DNA of 64,000 nucleotides from NCBI RefSeq assembly GCF_013409575.1, contig NZ_JACCCY010000003.1:457001-521000 (forward strand). The letters are read 5' to 3'. The position numbers and the translations under genes were made by a program. The DNA is from Macellibacteroides fermentans. Lineage in GTDB: Bacteria; Bacteroidota; Bacteroidia; Bacteroidales; Tannerellaceae. This document shows, one piece after another, positions 17,424 through 27,676 of the stretch (position 1 is the first letter of the stretch; every line of letters starts with the position of its first letter). The notes below the pieces were generated by a model that ran no database searches, was not told the origin of the DNA, and worked only from the letters and a program-made list of their open reading frames with translations.

Positions 17424-17987
17424 TTACTTACCAGGTCTCCAACGGTTGAAAAATGAGGTAGGCTCCGGGAAGATTCCTTTCTGCCGTATACGTACATCTT
17501 CGGCGGTGTAGAATGTATTTTTATCGAAGTTGGTTATGTACTGGTCAATCTCTTTTAGAGCTTTGCGTTCTACCACGGCCTCAACCACCCATGCTTTCAT
17601 GATGGAGCCCATTCCTTCCATAACAGTCACTCCATACCCCCGGTTCTTAATCATCCTTACCAATGATGAGGGTTCTTTGTTGGTGTAAATACGGCATACC
17701 AATACACCAAAGGCAATACGGCTTTCAATGATAATACCCACGTAGTTGCCCGTAGCATAGCCGGCGGCATAGCTTATGTAAGCCAGCAGGTCGTTTGCCC
17801 TCGAGAATATCTGCGAAATTATGACTATCCAGATAAACACTTCAAAAAAACCGATAATAGGGGCTTTGTACTTCTCTCCTTTGGAAACAAATATAATACG
17901 TAGTGTTCCCAACGTTACGTCTATTATGCGGCCAAAAAAGATGATGACCGGCAATAAATAGGGATACTGATCTAAAAAGTCGAACAT
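17424..17987 (-). CDS. DUF2179/DUF5698 (UPF0316) membrane protein
   Basis: A 187-residue protein with three hydrophobic segments in the first 95 residues (around 10-30, 43-62 and 67-90) containing FFGRIIDVTLGTLRIIFVSKG, the UPF0316 signature. A soluble DUF2179 domain follows (about 100-175, MIKNRGYGVTVMEGMGS, VVERKALKEIDQYI). This small cytosolic domain is shared with YitT-type proteins. Function unknown. It is a single gene; a downstream terminator is not obvious. Confidence 0.88.
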   Translation of the reverse strand: MFDFLDQYPYLLPVIIFFGRIIDVTLGTLRIIFVSKGEKYKAPIIGFFEVFIWIVIISQIFSRANDLLAYISYAAGYATGNYVGIIIESRIAFGVLVCRIYTNKEPSSLVRMIKNRGYGVTVMEGMGSIMKAWVVEAVVERKALKEIDQYITNFDKNTFYTAEDVRIRQKGIFPEPTSFFNRWRPGK

Positions 17988-18106
17988 GGCCTGGTTGTTT
18001 ATTTAGTTGTTAAACGATTGTTTCAAGACAGGAGATCACTCTCCTGCATCAAAAATACAAAATAAATGGATTGGATGTATGTCCGGATATAATTCGTATA
18101 AAAAAG

Positions 18107-18136
18107 AAAGGGGATGCCTTGGCAGACATCCCCTTT
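18107..18136 (-). terminator. Rho-independent terminator of the GH2 gene
   Basis: AAAGGGGATG (18107-18116) pairs with CATCCCCTTT (18127-18136). On the minus strand a CTTTTTTATACG tract follows. It lies 25 bp after the GH2 stop. Confidence 0.85.
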
Positions 18137-18161
18137 CGGGTTATTTCAGGATAGGTTGTTC

Positions 18162-21100
18162 CTATTCGGCTTGAATTGTAATTTCGGCACCGGTGGCATA
18201 ATCCTGTCCCCTTTGTTCACTTAACGCAGTAAAGCGTATATAACGGGCTTTAACAGGTTTGCTGAAGGTTACTTTCTTTTCGGCAGCATTGTTTTCGAAC
18301 GCTGCTTTATGGATTGGTTCGCCCCACTCCTTCCCGTCCACACTTACATGGATGGTATAATCCTTCACGTTGCCATTGCCTCCACCCTGACGCGGAAGGT
18401 ACGTAAATCCTTTGATGGTCTTTATCTCTCCACAGTCCAGATCCACCCAGTGAGGATGTTTAGCTACGGTCACAGAATACATGGTATGCCAGATGGTATT
18501 CGGATCTCCGTCGGTCAGGTTCTTGGCATCTCCTTCGCCAGCTTCCTGACTGCTTGCATAAATCACGTTTGTCTGGATATTGGTTATCTTTGTGAAGGTG
18601 CTGCTGATCTTATTGGCTGGCGTATCTTTAAACCAGGCTGTTACCTTTCCTCCGTTGCGAAGGGCAATGGGTTCTGTGTATTCTTTAGCTTTATTTTTGT
18701 CTACAGTATAGCAGATTACGGCATCTTTTTTAGAAGAGGTAAGCGTTACCTGGCCTGCTCCGTCGCGAATGATGCTGAGCGGAATGTCTCCTGCAGGAGC
18801 CACCTGGGCAGTCTGAGCCAGATCTTTTCCAGCCGGACGGATAATAAATCCGGTGGTATGATGTGCAGCATTGACACGGTCGTCGGGCAACGGAGCTCCT
18901 TGTCCGCAACTGTTTCCTCCCAAGCCTGTTACAGCCAGATCAAGATGCAGATAGGTATCTCCCACCGGAGGCAATTGATACGGATGCGATGCAAGGATAA
19001 GATCTTTGGCAGAATAGGGAAGTGCGGAAACCGATAAGCGGTCGGTTGCAACAAATACGGCTCCATTACCGGCATCGTTGGTGAGTGCACACCAACGTAC
19101 ATCTTCGTGATTACCCATATCCTGAGGTTTGGGGAAGTTTACAAACTCGCCTTCCACAGTATTGGTATGCTGCTCGATGAACTGTCCGCTTTTACGGTCG
19201 GCGTAATTATCGATTGGTCCTCGTCCGTAATAATTAAAATGTTTGTATTGCTGAGGAACCTGCATTACATAACCCAAACGAGGCAATACAAGTGCCGGTT
19301 GGTTAGAGGTGATGCTGGATTGCAATTCCACCGAACCGTCTTTGTAAACCGTCCAGATCTGATTGGTGGTAAACTTAAAGTCGTCTGCCCCAAAGATTTT
19401 GTCGGTCAGCTCCTCGATACGGTTCTTGCCGGAACTTGTTCCTCCATGAATTTTCGCTGCGTTGGGAGCCTGCGATTCAACCGTAAACGAAAGCACTACG
19501 GTTCCATTCTCCTTTACATTTACATTCATACCGGTTGCTTTATGTACCAGGTTATGCAAACCGCGGTCGAACCATTGTGAATAGAACCAGTTGTCGTTAT
19601 TTACAAATGCACGCAAGGCATCCAGTTTCGGACCCTTACCCTCTTCAATCACTGTCTCGTTTCCGTAAGTAAGGCTATACAATGTTCCGGTAGATGCATC
19701 AAACTTGGCTTCAAAATGATCGCCCTTCACCGTTTTTATGTCCGTTGGAGAATCAATGAAGCGAATGGCTCCCGCCTTACCTGTAACTTCCAAAATACTT
19801 GGACGGTTTACGGCCTCTTTAACCTGAATCTGCTCTTCTGCCTGCACAAACGACTTGGCTGCCCAAGGCATGTTCTTATTCAGCAGGAACTGTATCTTTA
19901 CAAAGTATTCTACACTTTCCTTCAGATTATCGAAACGGTATGGCAACGATACCGTGGTTTTGGTACGGGGTGCAACCTCGCCAAGACTTACATTACCTTG
20001 TTGAACCTCTTTTCCGTTTTCGTAAAGCGACCATTTTACATCGTAATCCGATAGATCCTTGAAATAATATTTATTGAAAATCTCGAATTCGCCCTTCCGA
20101 ATATCTTTCGCTGTAATTCCGATGTGCTGATATACTTTCTTTACTTCATAGTATTGTGGCTTCGGCTCCAGATCGCCAAAAACAATTCCATTCATCACAA
20201 ACTGACCATCGTTGGGGGTATCACCAAAGTCGCCTCCATAAGCAAGGTATCTCTTTCCGGTTTCCTTATCGTAATTGTACATGGATTGATCCACCCAGTC
20301 CCAGATAGCTCCACCGCAGAAGAAGTTGGTCGACTCGATTGCTTCCCAGTAATCAACCAGGTTTCCACAGGCATTTCCCATGGAATGGGCATATTCCGAA
20401 ACGTGAAACGGATATTTGATATTGTATGTTCCTTTTACCGCTCCGCGCATCCATCCGATTGAAGGATACTGATTGGAGCCCATGTCCACGATATCGTTAT
20501 TACGCTCGTACTGAACCGGACGGGAAAGGTCAACCTTTTTCAAAGCATCGTAAGCGGCTACAAAGTTGTTACCCGGTCCGGCTTCGTTACCCAACGACCA
20601 GATTACGATGGAAGGATTGTTGATGTTACTGTGTACCATCTCCATAACACGGGCCACATGGGCATTTTTCCATTCTACCGGATGAGAAAGGGAGGCAGCT
20701 CCATAATAATATTGATGCGATTCAATGTTTGCCTCGTCTTCCAGATATATTCCGTACTTGTTACAAAGGAAATACCAATAAGGATCATCCGGATAGTGGG
20801 CGTTACGCACGTGGTTGATATTGGCGCGCTTCATCAACATAATTTCGTCTTCCATCATCTTGCGGGTAATGGCATGACCAACACCCGGATTGGTTTCGTG
20901 ACGGTTAACCCCTTTTAATTTTACGGTTTTACCGTTTACGTAATAATATCGTCCGGCCAAGCCGAATTCATCTTCAGACGCCGGTGTGTCTTTTATCTCA
21001 ACTTCACGGAAGCCAACAATGGTTGAAACAGTTTCGACGGTTTTATTCTTTGCGTCTTTCAGTTCGGCAACCAACGTATAGCGGTAAGGGAATTCGGCCG

Positions 21101-22184
21101 ACCACTTATTAGGGTTCTGCACCTGCATCACTACTTTTTGGGCATCGGCCTGCTGAGAGGCTTCCACTACAGGGATGCTGGCAGTTGCGGTAGCTTCGGA
21201 TACCAACGTATTATCGTCCGAATACAGTTTGTTTGCATACAGCGAGTAGACCAGCTTATATCCTTTTGCCTTTTTATTCCCCAAGTTCCGGATATCTGCA
21301 CTGATAGCAAGAGATCCGTTGGTATAGGTATTGTCCAAATCCGGAATCACATTAAGGTCGCGCACTTGTAGTTTGGGTGTCGAATAAAGTGCAACCGTGC
21401 GGAAGATTCCCGGCAAGCGGAACATATCCTGAGCTTCAAGGAATGAGCCGTCCGAACTGCGGTATACTTCTGCAGCAATTATATTTTTTCCCTTACGGAG
21501 GTATTTGGTGATATTGAAGTTGGCTGTATTGCGTGAGTTTTTGGAAAAGCCTACATATTGACCGTTAATCCACAGATAGAAGAAAGAATCAACGCCGTCG
21601 AAACTGATAAACACTTCCCGGCCATCCCAGTTTTGAGGAATTTCAAAATCACGAAGGAAAGAACCTACCTCGTTACGGTGTTTGAAGGTGGTCCAGTTTG
21701 CAGGCGGTGTACGCATCACTCCACCACGCCAATCGTCCACTTTCACGCTGTGCTGGAATATTACCGGCTGATTTACATAAATAGGCACCCCGTATTTGAG
21801 CGTTCCGTCTTTTTGTATTCCAACGATGTTCCAGCTGCAAGGCACCTGAATATTATCCCACGTAGTGGCGTTGTAGTCCGTCCGGTAAAAATCCTTCGGG
21901 CGAGAATCCGGATCGGGCGCCCAGTTAAATTTCCAGTTTCCGTTAAGTGATTGCCAGTAGCTGCTGTTTTCGGGTAATACCTTACGGGCACTTTCCCGGT
22001 CCTGAAATGAAAAGAAGTAGGCTCGCGGCTGCTCCTTGTTCAAAGATAAATTCTCGGGAGATTGCCATTCGTCGCCTGCAGGAGCAGACTGCGTTCCGTA
22101 ATTAAACCCCGCCAATGGTGGATGTACCGCGAAGCTTTGCAGGGCAAAGCTGCACAGCAAAAGACCAAATGTGATTTTACGCAT
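18162..22184 (-). CDS. GH2 beta-galactosidase with C-terminal carbohydrate-binding domains
   Basis: A 1340-residue secreted LacZ-type enzyme. A signal peptide (1-20) precedes the sugar-binding jelly roll (to about 230), an Ig-like domain, the TIM barrel with acid/base Glu534 (WSLGNEAGPG) and nucleophile Glu597 (HVSEYAHSMGN), then a second Ig-like domain and the large LacZ C-terminal sandwich (YYGRGPIDNYADRKSG). About 300 extra residues follow: a chitobiase-type C-terminal module (ICYTVDKNKAKEYTEPIAL) and an F5/8-type C discoidin domain (DGDPNTIWHTMY, HWVDLDCGE, RYIRFTALSEQRGQDY). I chose the ATG at 22184 because it starts the signal peptide; an in-frame ATG at 22226 would add 14 residues. Host or dietary beta-galactosides are the likely substrate. 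Confidence 0.93.
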   Translation of the reverse strand: MRKITFGLLLCSFALQSFAVHPPLAGFNYGTQSAPAGDEWQSPENLSLNKEQPRAYFFSFQDRESARKVLPENSSYWQSLNGNWKFNWAPDPDSRPKDFYRTDYNATTWDNIQVPCSWNIVGIQKDGTLKYGVPIYVNQPVIFQHSVKVDDWRGGVMRTPPANWTTFKHRNEVGSFLRDFEIPQNWDGREVFISFDGVDSFFYLWINGQYVGFSKNSRNTANFNITKYLRKGKNIIAAEVYRSSDGSFLEAQDMFRLPGIFRTVALYSTPKLQVRDLNVIPDLDNTYTNGSLAISADIRNLGNKKAKGYKLVYSLYANKLYSDDNTLVSEATATASIPVVEASQQADAQKVVMQVQNPNKWSAEFPYRYTLVAELKDAKNKTVETVSTIVGFREVEIKDTPASEDEFGLAGRYYYVNGKTVKLKGVNRHETNPGVGHAITRKMMEDEIMLMKRANINHVRNAHYPDDPYWYFLCNKYGIYLEDEANIESHQYYYGAASLSHPVEWKNAHVARVMEMVHSNINNPSIVIWSLGNEAGPGNNFVAAYDALKKVDLSRPVQYERNNDIVDMGSNQYPSIGWMRGAVKGTYNIKYPFHVSEYAHSMGNACGNLVDYWEAIESTNFFCGGAIWDWVDQSMYNYDKETGKRYLAYGGDFGDTPNDGQFVMNGIVFGDLEPKPQYYEVKKVYQHIGITAKDIRKGEFEIFNKYYFKDLSDYDVKWSLYENGKEVQQGNVSLGEVAPRTKTTVSLPYRFDNLKESVEYFVKIQFLLNKNMPWAAKSFVQAEEQIQVKEAVNRPSILEVTGKAGAIRFIDSPTDIKTVKGDHFEAKFDASTGTLYSLTYGNETVIEEGKGPKLDALRAFVNNDNWFYSQWFDRGLHNLVHKATGMNVNVKENGTVVLSFTVESQAPNAAKIHGGTSSGKNRIEELTDKIFGADDFKFTTNQIWTVYKDGSVELQSSITSNQPALVLPRLGYVMQVPQQYKHFNYYGRGPIDNYADRKSGQFIEQHTNTVEGEFVNFPKPQDMGNHEDVRWCALTNDAGNGAVFVATDRLSVSALPYSAKDLILASHPYQLPPVGDTYLHLDLAVTGLGGNSCGQGAPLPDDRVNAAHHTTGFIIRPAGKDLAQTAQVAPAGDIPLSIIRDGAGQVTLTSSKKDAVICYTVDKNKAKEYTEPIALRNGGKVTAWFKDTPANKISSTFTKITNIQTNVIYASSQEAGEGDAKNLTDGDPNTIWHTMYSVTVAKHPHWVDLDCGEIKTIKGFTYLPRQGGGNGNVKDYTIHVSVDGKEWGEPIHKAAFENNAAEKKVTFSKPVKARYIRFTALSEQRGQDYATGAEITIQAE

Positions 22185-22304
22185 GATTTTTTGTGTTTTG
22201 TTGTTTATAAAATTTAGTTTTTCCACTAATTTGTTTCTTTCCGGCGTATCTAAACGTATTCAGCTATCATTGCAGCATGTTATAACGTTTAAATTATTTG
22301 TCGA

Positions 22305-22441
22305 CAAAGATAATAAAAATACAAAAATTCCTACCCCGAATCTAAAGAATGTTAGCAAGATAGCTAAGCAGAGTCTGCATGAGTCATATTGCTTTTCTTT
22401 CAATCTGTTTCACTTGCTTTTGAAATAAATGTTTACATTTG
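22305..22441. promoter_or_regulatory. Divergent promoter elements between the GH2 and GNAT genes
   Basis: On the minus strand TATCTTTG (22305-22312) may be the -7 element for the GH2 gene, giving a leader near 115 nt. On the plus strand TACATTTG (22434-22441) lies 22 bp before the GNAT start, with a TTG 17 bp upstream at 22414-22416. No operator-like repeat stands out. Confidence 0.5.
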
Positions 22442-22463
22442 CCAGTCAAACACGTACGAACGG

Positions 22464-23594
22464 ATGAGCGTAGAAATTAAAGAAGTTAAAAGCAAGAAGG
22501 AGCTTAAGCAGTTTGTTAAGTTCAACATAGAGTTATATAAGGATTGTCCTTACCATGTGCCCGGAATAATTGAAGAGGAGATGGTTACTTTAAGCCGGGA
22601 TAAAAATCCGGCTTTTGAGCTTTGTGAAACAATCTATTTTCTGGCGTTACGCGACAACAGGATTGTGGGCCGTATTGCGGGTATTATAAACCGGAAAAGC
22701 AACGAGATCTGGAAACAAAACCATGCCCGGTTTGGCTTTGTAGATTTCATCGATGACAAGGAGGTGGTTGATGCCCTTTTTGCAGCTGTGGAGAACTGGG
22801 CCAAAAGCAAAGGGATGAATGCCGTGCACGGACCGATGGGATTTACCGATCTGGATCAGGAAGGTATGCTTGTTGAAGGATTTGATCAGTTGGCTACCAT
22901 GGCTACAATTTACAACTATCCTTATTATCCGGTGCATCTTGAACGGCTGGGATATGTGAAAGATCAGGACTGGCACGAGTTCAAAATCTATATTCCGGAA
23001 AAGACTCCGGAGAAACACGAACGTATTGCCGAAATTGTAAAGGCGAAACATGGTTTAAAGGTGATGAAATTTACCAGAACCAAAGACATTATGCCTTACG
23101 TTCAACAAATATTCGATACGCTTAACAAGGCGTATACGCCCCTGTATGGCTTTGTTCCGCTTACGCAAAAGCAGATCGATTATTATGTAAAAATGTATAT
23201 CCCCATGCTCCGTCTGGACTTGGTTACTTTGATAATTCGTGAAGCCGATGATGCGGTGATCGGTTTTGGCATTACCCTGCCCAGCCTGTCCGAAGCCATG
23301 AAAAAGGCAAAAGGAAGTCTGTTTCCTTTCGGGTTTATCCACCTGCTTAAAGCATTGAAGACAAAACCTAAAGTTGTGGATCTTTACCTGATCGGGGTGT
23401 TGCCCGAATATCAGAACAAAGGTGTAAATGCGTTGATATTTAACGACCTGATTCCAATTTACAGAAGTCTGGGGGTAGAGTACGGAGAAAGTAATCCGGA
23501 ACTGGAGACCAACAGCGCTGTTCAGGCTCAATGGGATTATTTCAAACGTGAGCATCACAAAACAAGACGTGCATTTATAAAAGAGTTAAAATAA
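22464..23594 (+). CDS. GNAT-fold N-acetyltransferase-like protein
   Basis: A 376-residue protein from the ATG at 22464 ([14 protein letters not shown]); earlier in-frame starts would run into the promoter. The pattern is that of a duplicated GNAT fold: an N-terminal half with [21 protein letters not shown], and a C-terminal half with [24 protein letters not shown], the last resembling the acetyl-CoA-binding Q/R-x-x-G-x-G/A loop. The family is common in Bacteroidetes, and the acceptor is unknown. It leads a run with parE and coaD, 14 bp before parE, so it may share their transcript. Confidence 0.85.
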   Translation: MSVEIKEVKSKKELKQFVKFNIELYKDCPYHVPGIIEEEMVTLSRDKNPAFELCETIYFLALRDNRIVGRIAGIINRKSNEIWKQNHARFGFVDFIDDKEVVDALFAAVENWAKSKGMNAVHGPMGFTDLDQEGMLVEGFDQLATMATIYNYPYYPVHLERLGYVKDQDWHEFKIYIPEKTPEKHERIAEIVKAKHGLKVMKFTRTKDIMPYVQQIFDTLNKAYTPLYGFVPLTQKQIDYYVKMYIPMLRLDLVTLIIREADDAVIGFGITLPSLSEAMKKAKGSLFPFGFIHLLKALKTKPKVVDLYLIGVLPEYQNKGVNALIFNDLIPIYRSLGVEYGESNPELETNSAVQAQWDYFKREHHKTRRAFIKELK

Positions 23595-23608
23595 GAGAGA
23601 GACAGACT

Positions 23609-25471
23609 ATGAATGAACTGAATTCAACAATACAACAGCTTACTGCGTATAACGAAGACGATATCCGCACGCTGGACTGGATGGAGCATATCCGCCGCCG
23701 GCCCGGGATGTATATTGGCAAACTGGGAGATGGTAGTTATGCAGACGATGGTATTTATGTATTATTGAAGGAGGTGCTGGATAACTCTATCGATGAGTAT
23801 ATGATGGGATACGGTAAATCTATCGAGGTTACCGTAGAAGAGGGAGCCGTTTCTGTAAGGGATTACGGCCGGGGTGTTCCTCTGGGAAAGGTTATAGATG
23901 TTTCAAGCAAGATGAACACCGGTGCCAAATACGACAGTAAGGCATTTAAAAAGTCGGTAGGGTTGAATGGAGTGGGTATCAAAGCCGTTAACGCTCTGAG
24001 CAGCTACTTCCTGATAACAAGTCACCGGGACGGAGAATGCAAACGGGTGGAATATAGCAAGGCCGTGGTTACAGAAGAGTCGGACATTATGCCGACCAGC
24101 GAAGCCAACGGTACACTGGTTTATTTTGTTCCCGACAAAGAAATTTTCAGGGAATACGAATACAAAAGCGAATTCATCGAATCTTTGCTGAAGAACTATG
24201 TTTTTCTGAATTCCGGACTATCCATTATATACAACGGGAAAAAGTTTCATTCCAAAAATGGTTTAGTGGATCTGCTCAATGAGAATATGACCACCGATCC
24301 TCTTTATCCGATTATCCATCTGCAAGGAGAAGATATCGAAGTGGTGATCACCCATAGCAATCAGTACGGCGAAGAATATTATTCGTTTGTAAACGGTCAG
24401 CATACTACCCAGGGTGGTACTCACCTATCTTCTTTCAGGGAGGCGGTAAGCCGTGTGATCAAGGAATTTTACTCCAAGAATTTCGATTACTCGGATATTC
24501 GTTCGGGAATTGTGGCGGCTATCAGTATCAAGGTGGAAGAACCGGTTTTTGAAAGTCAGACGAAAACAAAGCTGGGTTCAAGGGATATCGGACCGGGTGG
24601 ACCAACCGTTGCCAAATTTATCGGTGACTTCCTGAAAAAGGAACTTGACAATTACCTGCACAAAGATGCCGAAACGGCAGATGCATTGCTTCGGAAGATT
24701 CTGGAAAGCGAAAAAGAGCGCAAAGCCATTGCCGGTGTAACTAAACTGGCCAGGGAAAGAGCAAAAAAAGCTAATCTGCACAACAAGAAACTAAGGGATT
24801 GCCGTATCCACCTGAACGATCCGAAAGGTGACTTAACAGAGGAAACCTGCATATTCATAACTGAGGGTGATTCTGCCAGTGGCTCCATCACCAAAAGCCG
24901 GGATCCGAATCTGCAGGCCGTATTCAGCTTAAGAGGAAAACCGCTTAATAGTTTTGGCCTCACTAAAAAGATCGTTTACGAAAATGAGGAATTCAATCTT
25001 TTGCAAGCTGCGTTGAATATAGAAGACGGACTGGAAGGTTTACGCTACAATAAAGTGATTATTGCAACCGATGCCGATGTGGACGGGATGCATATCCGTT
25101 TATTGCTGATCACATTCTTCCTGCAGTTCTTTCCGGATCTGATTAAACGGAACCATGTGTACATCCTGCAAACACCTCTTTTCAGGGTTCGCAACAAACA
25201 GAAGACCTTCTATTGTTATAGTGAAGAGGAACGGTTGGCAGCGATGGCTGCTGTTGGAAAAAATCCGGAAATTACCCGATTCAAAGGATTGGGTGAAATA
25301 TCTCCGGATGAATTTAAAAACTTTATCGGAAAAGACATACGTCTGGATCCGGTAACAATGAAAAAAGAAGACCTGGTGAAAGATATGCTGGAGTTCTATA
25401 TGGGAAAGAACACAATGGAACGGCAAAACTTTATTATTGACAACCTGGTTGTAGAAGAAGATATAGTATGA
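23609..25471 (+). CDS. parE: DNA topoisomerase IV subunit B
   Basis: A 620-residue type IIA topoisomerase ATPase subunit. It has the GHKL motifs [23 protein letters not shown] and [14 protein letters not shown] (about 50-130), a transducer domain, and a TOPRIM domain with ITEGDSASG and [10 protein letters not shown] (about 420-500). The length and lack of a gyrase-type insert fit ParE of Bacteroidetes. It decatenates chromosomes together with ParA/ParC, whose gene is not in this window. Its stop overlaps the coaD start by 4 bp (ATGA), so the two are translationally coupled. Confidence 0.93.
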   Translation: MNELNSTIQQLTAYNEDDIRTLDWMEHIRRRPGMYIGKLGDGSYADDGIYVLLKEVLDNSIDEYMMGYGKSIEVTVEEGAVSVRDYGRGVPLGKVIDVSSKMNTGAKYDSKAFKKSVGLNGVGIKAVNALSSYFLITSHRDGECKRVEYSKAVVTEESDIMPTSEANGTLVYFVPDKEIFREYEYKSEFIESLLKNYVFLNSGLSIIYNGKKFHSKNGLVDLLNENMTTDPLYPIIHLQGEDIEVVITHSNQYGEEYYSFVNGQHTTQGGTHLSSFREAVSRVIKEFYSKNFDYSDIRSGIVAAISIKVEEPVFESQTKTKLGSRDIGPGGPTVAKFIGDFLKKELDNYLHKDAETADALLRKILESEKERKAIAGVTKLARERAKKANLHNKKLRDCRIHLNDPKGDLTEETCIFITEGDSASGSITKSRDPNLQAVFSLRGKPLNSFGLTKKIVYENEEFNLLQAALNIEDGLEGLRYNKVIIATDADVDGMHIRLLLITFFLQFFPDLIKRNHVYILQTPLFRVRNKQKTFYCYSEEERLAAMAAVGKNPEITRFKGLGEISPDEFKNFIGKDIRLDPVTMKKEDLVKDMLEFYMGKNTMERQNFIIDNLVVEEDIV

Positions 25472-25926
25472 AACGTATAGCGCTTTTCCCCGGAACGTTC
25501 GATCCATTTACCATCGGACATCAGTCGCTGGTTACCCGTGGGCTTAACCTGGTAGACGAAATTGTGATTTCCATCGGTATAAACGATAAGAAGCTTACCT
25601 ACTTCTCGCTGGAAAAGCGTATTGCCGCCATTCAGGCTTTATACAAAAACGAGCCCAGGGTAAGCGTAAGACAATATAATTCGCTTACAGTGGATTTTGC
25701 CCGCGAAATGGGAGCCGAATTTATTATGCGCGGTATCCGTACCGTAAATGACTTTGAATACGAAAAAAGCATTGCCGACGTAAACAGGAAGCTGGCCGGT
25801 ATTGAAACTTTCATATTATTTACCGAACCGGAACATACACATATCAGCTCCAGTATCGTTCGCGAATTGCTGCGGTACGGAAAGGATATTTCACTATTTG
25901 TTCCTAAAGAAACCGAATTATTTTAA
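25468..25926 (+). CDS. coaD: Phosphopantetheine adenylyltransferase
   Basis: A 152-residue nucleotidyltransferase of the usual CoaD length. The N-terminal [14 protein letters not shown] contains the catalytic T/HxGH motif. [13 protein letters not shown] and the C-terminal [10 protein letters not shown] are the substrate and ATP signatures. It converts 4'-phosphopantetheine and ATP to dephospho-CoA. It overlaps parE by 4 bp, and a hairpin follows. Confidence 0.96.
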   Translation: MKRIALFPGTFDPFTIGHQSLVTRGLNLVDEIVISIGINDKKLTYFSLEKRIAAIQALYKNEPRVSVRQYNSLTVDFAREMGAEFIMRGIRTVNDFEYEKSIADVNRKLAGIETFILFTEPEHTHISSSIVRELLRYGKDISLFVPKETELF

Positions 25927-25931
25927 TGATA

Positions 25932-25952
25932 CCGGCTGTTTCGTACAGCCGG
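25932..25952 (+). terminator. Hairpin between coaD and the S41 protease gene
   Basis: CCGGCTGT and ACAGCCGG form a perfect 8-bp stem with a 5-base loop, 5 bp after the coaD stop. It is followed by AATCTTGTTT rather than a pure T-run, so it is a weak terminator or a processing hairpin. Confidence 0.5.
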
Positions 25953-25989
25953 GAATCTTGTTTAGCAATGTTGACATAAATATAAAACA

Positions 25990-27585
25990 ATGAAACAACA
26001 CCTATTGTCCCTTTTTCTGATAGCCTTTTGCTTTACTTCTGTAACAGCTCAGAACAGCAACCAGGATGCCCGTAAACTTTCCCTGGCTCTATATGCCATA
26101 TCTAATTTATACGTTGATACCGTAGACGAAGGCAAGTTGGCCGAAGATGCCATACGTGGTATGCTTGAAAAACTGGATCCGCATTCCACCTATATGGACA
26201 AAGAAGAGACCAAGGAGATGACTGAGCCGTTGCAGGGCAATTTTGAAGGAATAGGAATTCAGTTCAATATGCTTACTGATTCACTATATGTGATTCAGGT
26301 AATCCCCGGTGGTCCGTCCGAGAAAGTGGGACTAATGGCCGGAGATCGTATTATTTCGGTTAACGATACCTTGATAGCCGGCGTTAAGATGAAAACACCC
26401 GACATTATGAAACGGCTTAGAGGCCCCAAAGGAACCTTGGTAAGGGTAAAGGTTTTGAGACAAAACAATCCGGAATTGATTGAATTTAAAATCATTCGCG
26501 GCAAGATTCCGGTATATAGTCTGGATGCTGCCTATATGGCCGACAAACAGACAGGTTACATTAAGTTAAACCGTTTTGCAGCTTCCACAGCCGACGAGTT
26601 CAGGGAAGCCGTTCAGAAACTACAGAAAAAAGGCATGAAGCAGCTGATTCTGGACCTGCAGTCTAACGGTGGAGGATATTTAAATATTGCGATTGATCTG
26701 GCAGATGAGTTTCTGGCAGACGATAAACTGATTGTTTATACCGAAGGATCGAAACAAAGACGGGAAGATGCCAAATCCAGCAAAAAAGGATTGTTTGAGA
26801 ACGGACGGCTTGTAATATTGGTGGACGAGGCTTCTGCTTCTGCCAGCGAGATTGTATCCGGAGCCGTACAGGATTGGGACAGAGGTGTAATCATCGGCAG
26901 ACGTACATTTGGCAAGGGATTGGTTCAAAAACCCATTCCCCTACCCGATGGATCGATGATCCGCCTTACTGTTTCGCGCTACTATACGCCTACAGGTCGT
27001 TGTATACAGAAACCATACGAAAATGGGGATAAAGCTCTGTATAACCGGGAACTGATTGAAAGATATAACCGCGGAGAACTTACGAATGCAGACAGTATCC
27101 ATTTCCCCGATTCTATGAAATACAGTACACTGATCACAAAGAGAGATGTGTATGGCGGTGGCGGTATCATGCCCGATGTTTTTGTTCCGGTAGACACAAC
27201 CCGCTACACCGATTATCATAGAAACCTGGTAGCTGCTGGATTGGTAAACAGGGTGGCCATGAACTTTATCGACCACAACAGAACGGAATTAGGTAAAAAA
27301 TTCGACTCGATTGCCGCCTACAAAGAAAAGTTCGAAGTTCCCCAAACGTTGATTGATGAGCTGATCTCGCTTGCCAATGGCGAAAAAATACCTTACAAGG
27401 AAGACGAATTCAATCGTTCCAAAGCATTGATTACGTTGCAGGTCAAAGCCTTGATTGCCCGCGATCTTTTTGACATGAATGAATATTTCCAGGTTATTAA
27501 TGACGACAACGAAATATACAATCAGGCATTGAAGCTGATAAACGACAAAGCAGCCTATGAAAAGGAACTGGGAATTAAAAAGTAA
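25990..27585 (+). CDS. S41 family C-terminal-processing peptidase (CtpA type)
   Basis: A 531-residue periplasmic serine protease with a signal peptide (1-20, ending VTAQ). A PDZ domain covers about 75-165 (GIGIQFNM, VIPGGPSEKVGLMAGDRIISVND). The S41 core holds the catalytic Ser in DEASASASEIVSGA and the Lys in RTFGKGLVQ (Ser/Lys dyad). A C-terminal extension of about 150 residues follows, common in Bacteroidetes members. It probably trims or degrades periplasmic proteins. It starts 63 bp after coaD. Confidence 0.93.
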   Translation: MKQHLLSLFLIAFCFTSVTAQNSNQDARKLSLALYAISNLYVDTVDEGKLAEDAIRGMLEKLDPHSTYMDKEETKEMTEPLQGNFEGIGIQFNMLTDSLYVIQVIPGGPSEKVGLMAGDRIISVNDTLIAGVKMKTPDIMKRLRGPKGTLVRVKVLRQNNPELIEFKIIRGKIPVYSLDAAYMADKQTGYIKLNRFAASTADEFREAVQKLQKKGMKQLILDLQSNGGGYLNIAIDLADEFLADDKLIVYTEGSKQRREDAKSSKKGLFENGRLVILVDEASASASEIVSGAVQDWDRGVIIGRRTFGKGLVQKPIPLPDGSMIRLTVSRYYTPTGRCIQKPYENGDKALYNRELIERYNRGELTNADSIHFPDSMKYSTLITKRDVYGGGGIMPDVFVPVDTTRYTDYHRNLVAAGLVNRVAMNFIDHNRTELGKKFDSIAAYKEKFEVPQTLIDELISLANGEKIPYKEDEFNRSKALITLQVKALIARDLFDMNEYFQVINDDNEIYNQALKLINDKAAYEKELGIKK

Positions 27586-27638
27586 GCTGTATTTGTTACT
27601 ATTCGGCCTTATCTCTCCGCTTTTTCGGATAAAGAGGT

Positions 27639-27646
27639 TATATTTG
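27639..27646 (+). promoter_or_regulatory. -7 element upstream of rpoN
   Basis: TATATTTG fits TAnnTTTG exactly and lies 30 bp before the rpoN ATG. No TTG lies at the ideal -33 distance, so only the -7 half is supported. Confidence 0.45.
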
Positions 27647-27676
27647 CGTATGCATTAATTCAGAGTGAGTACAGGT

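Noticed and set aside
18309-19037. A 242-codon plus-strand frame inside the GH2 gene
   Set aside because: It is antisense to a well-conserved enzyme region, with no motif, start context or promoter of its own.
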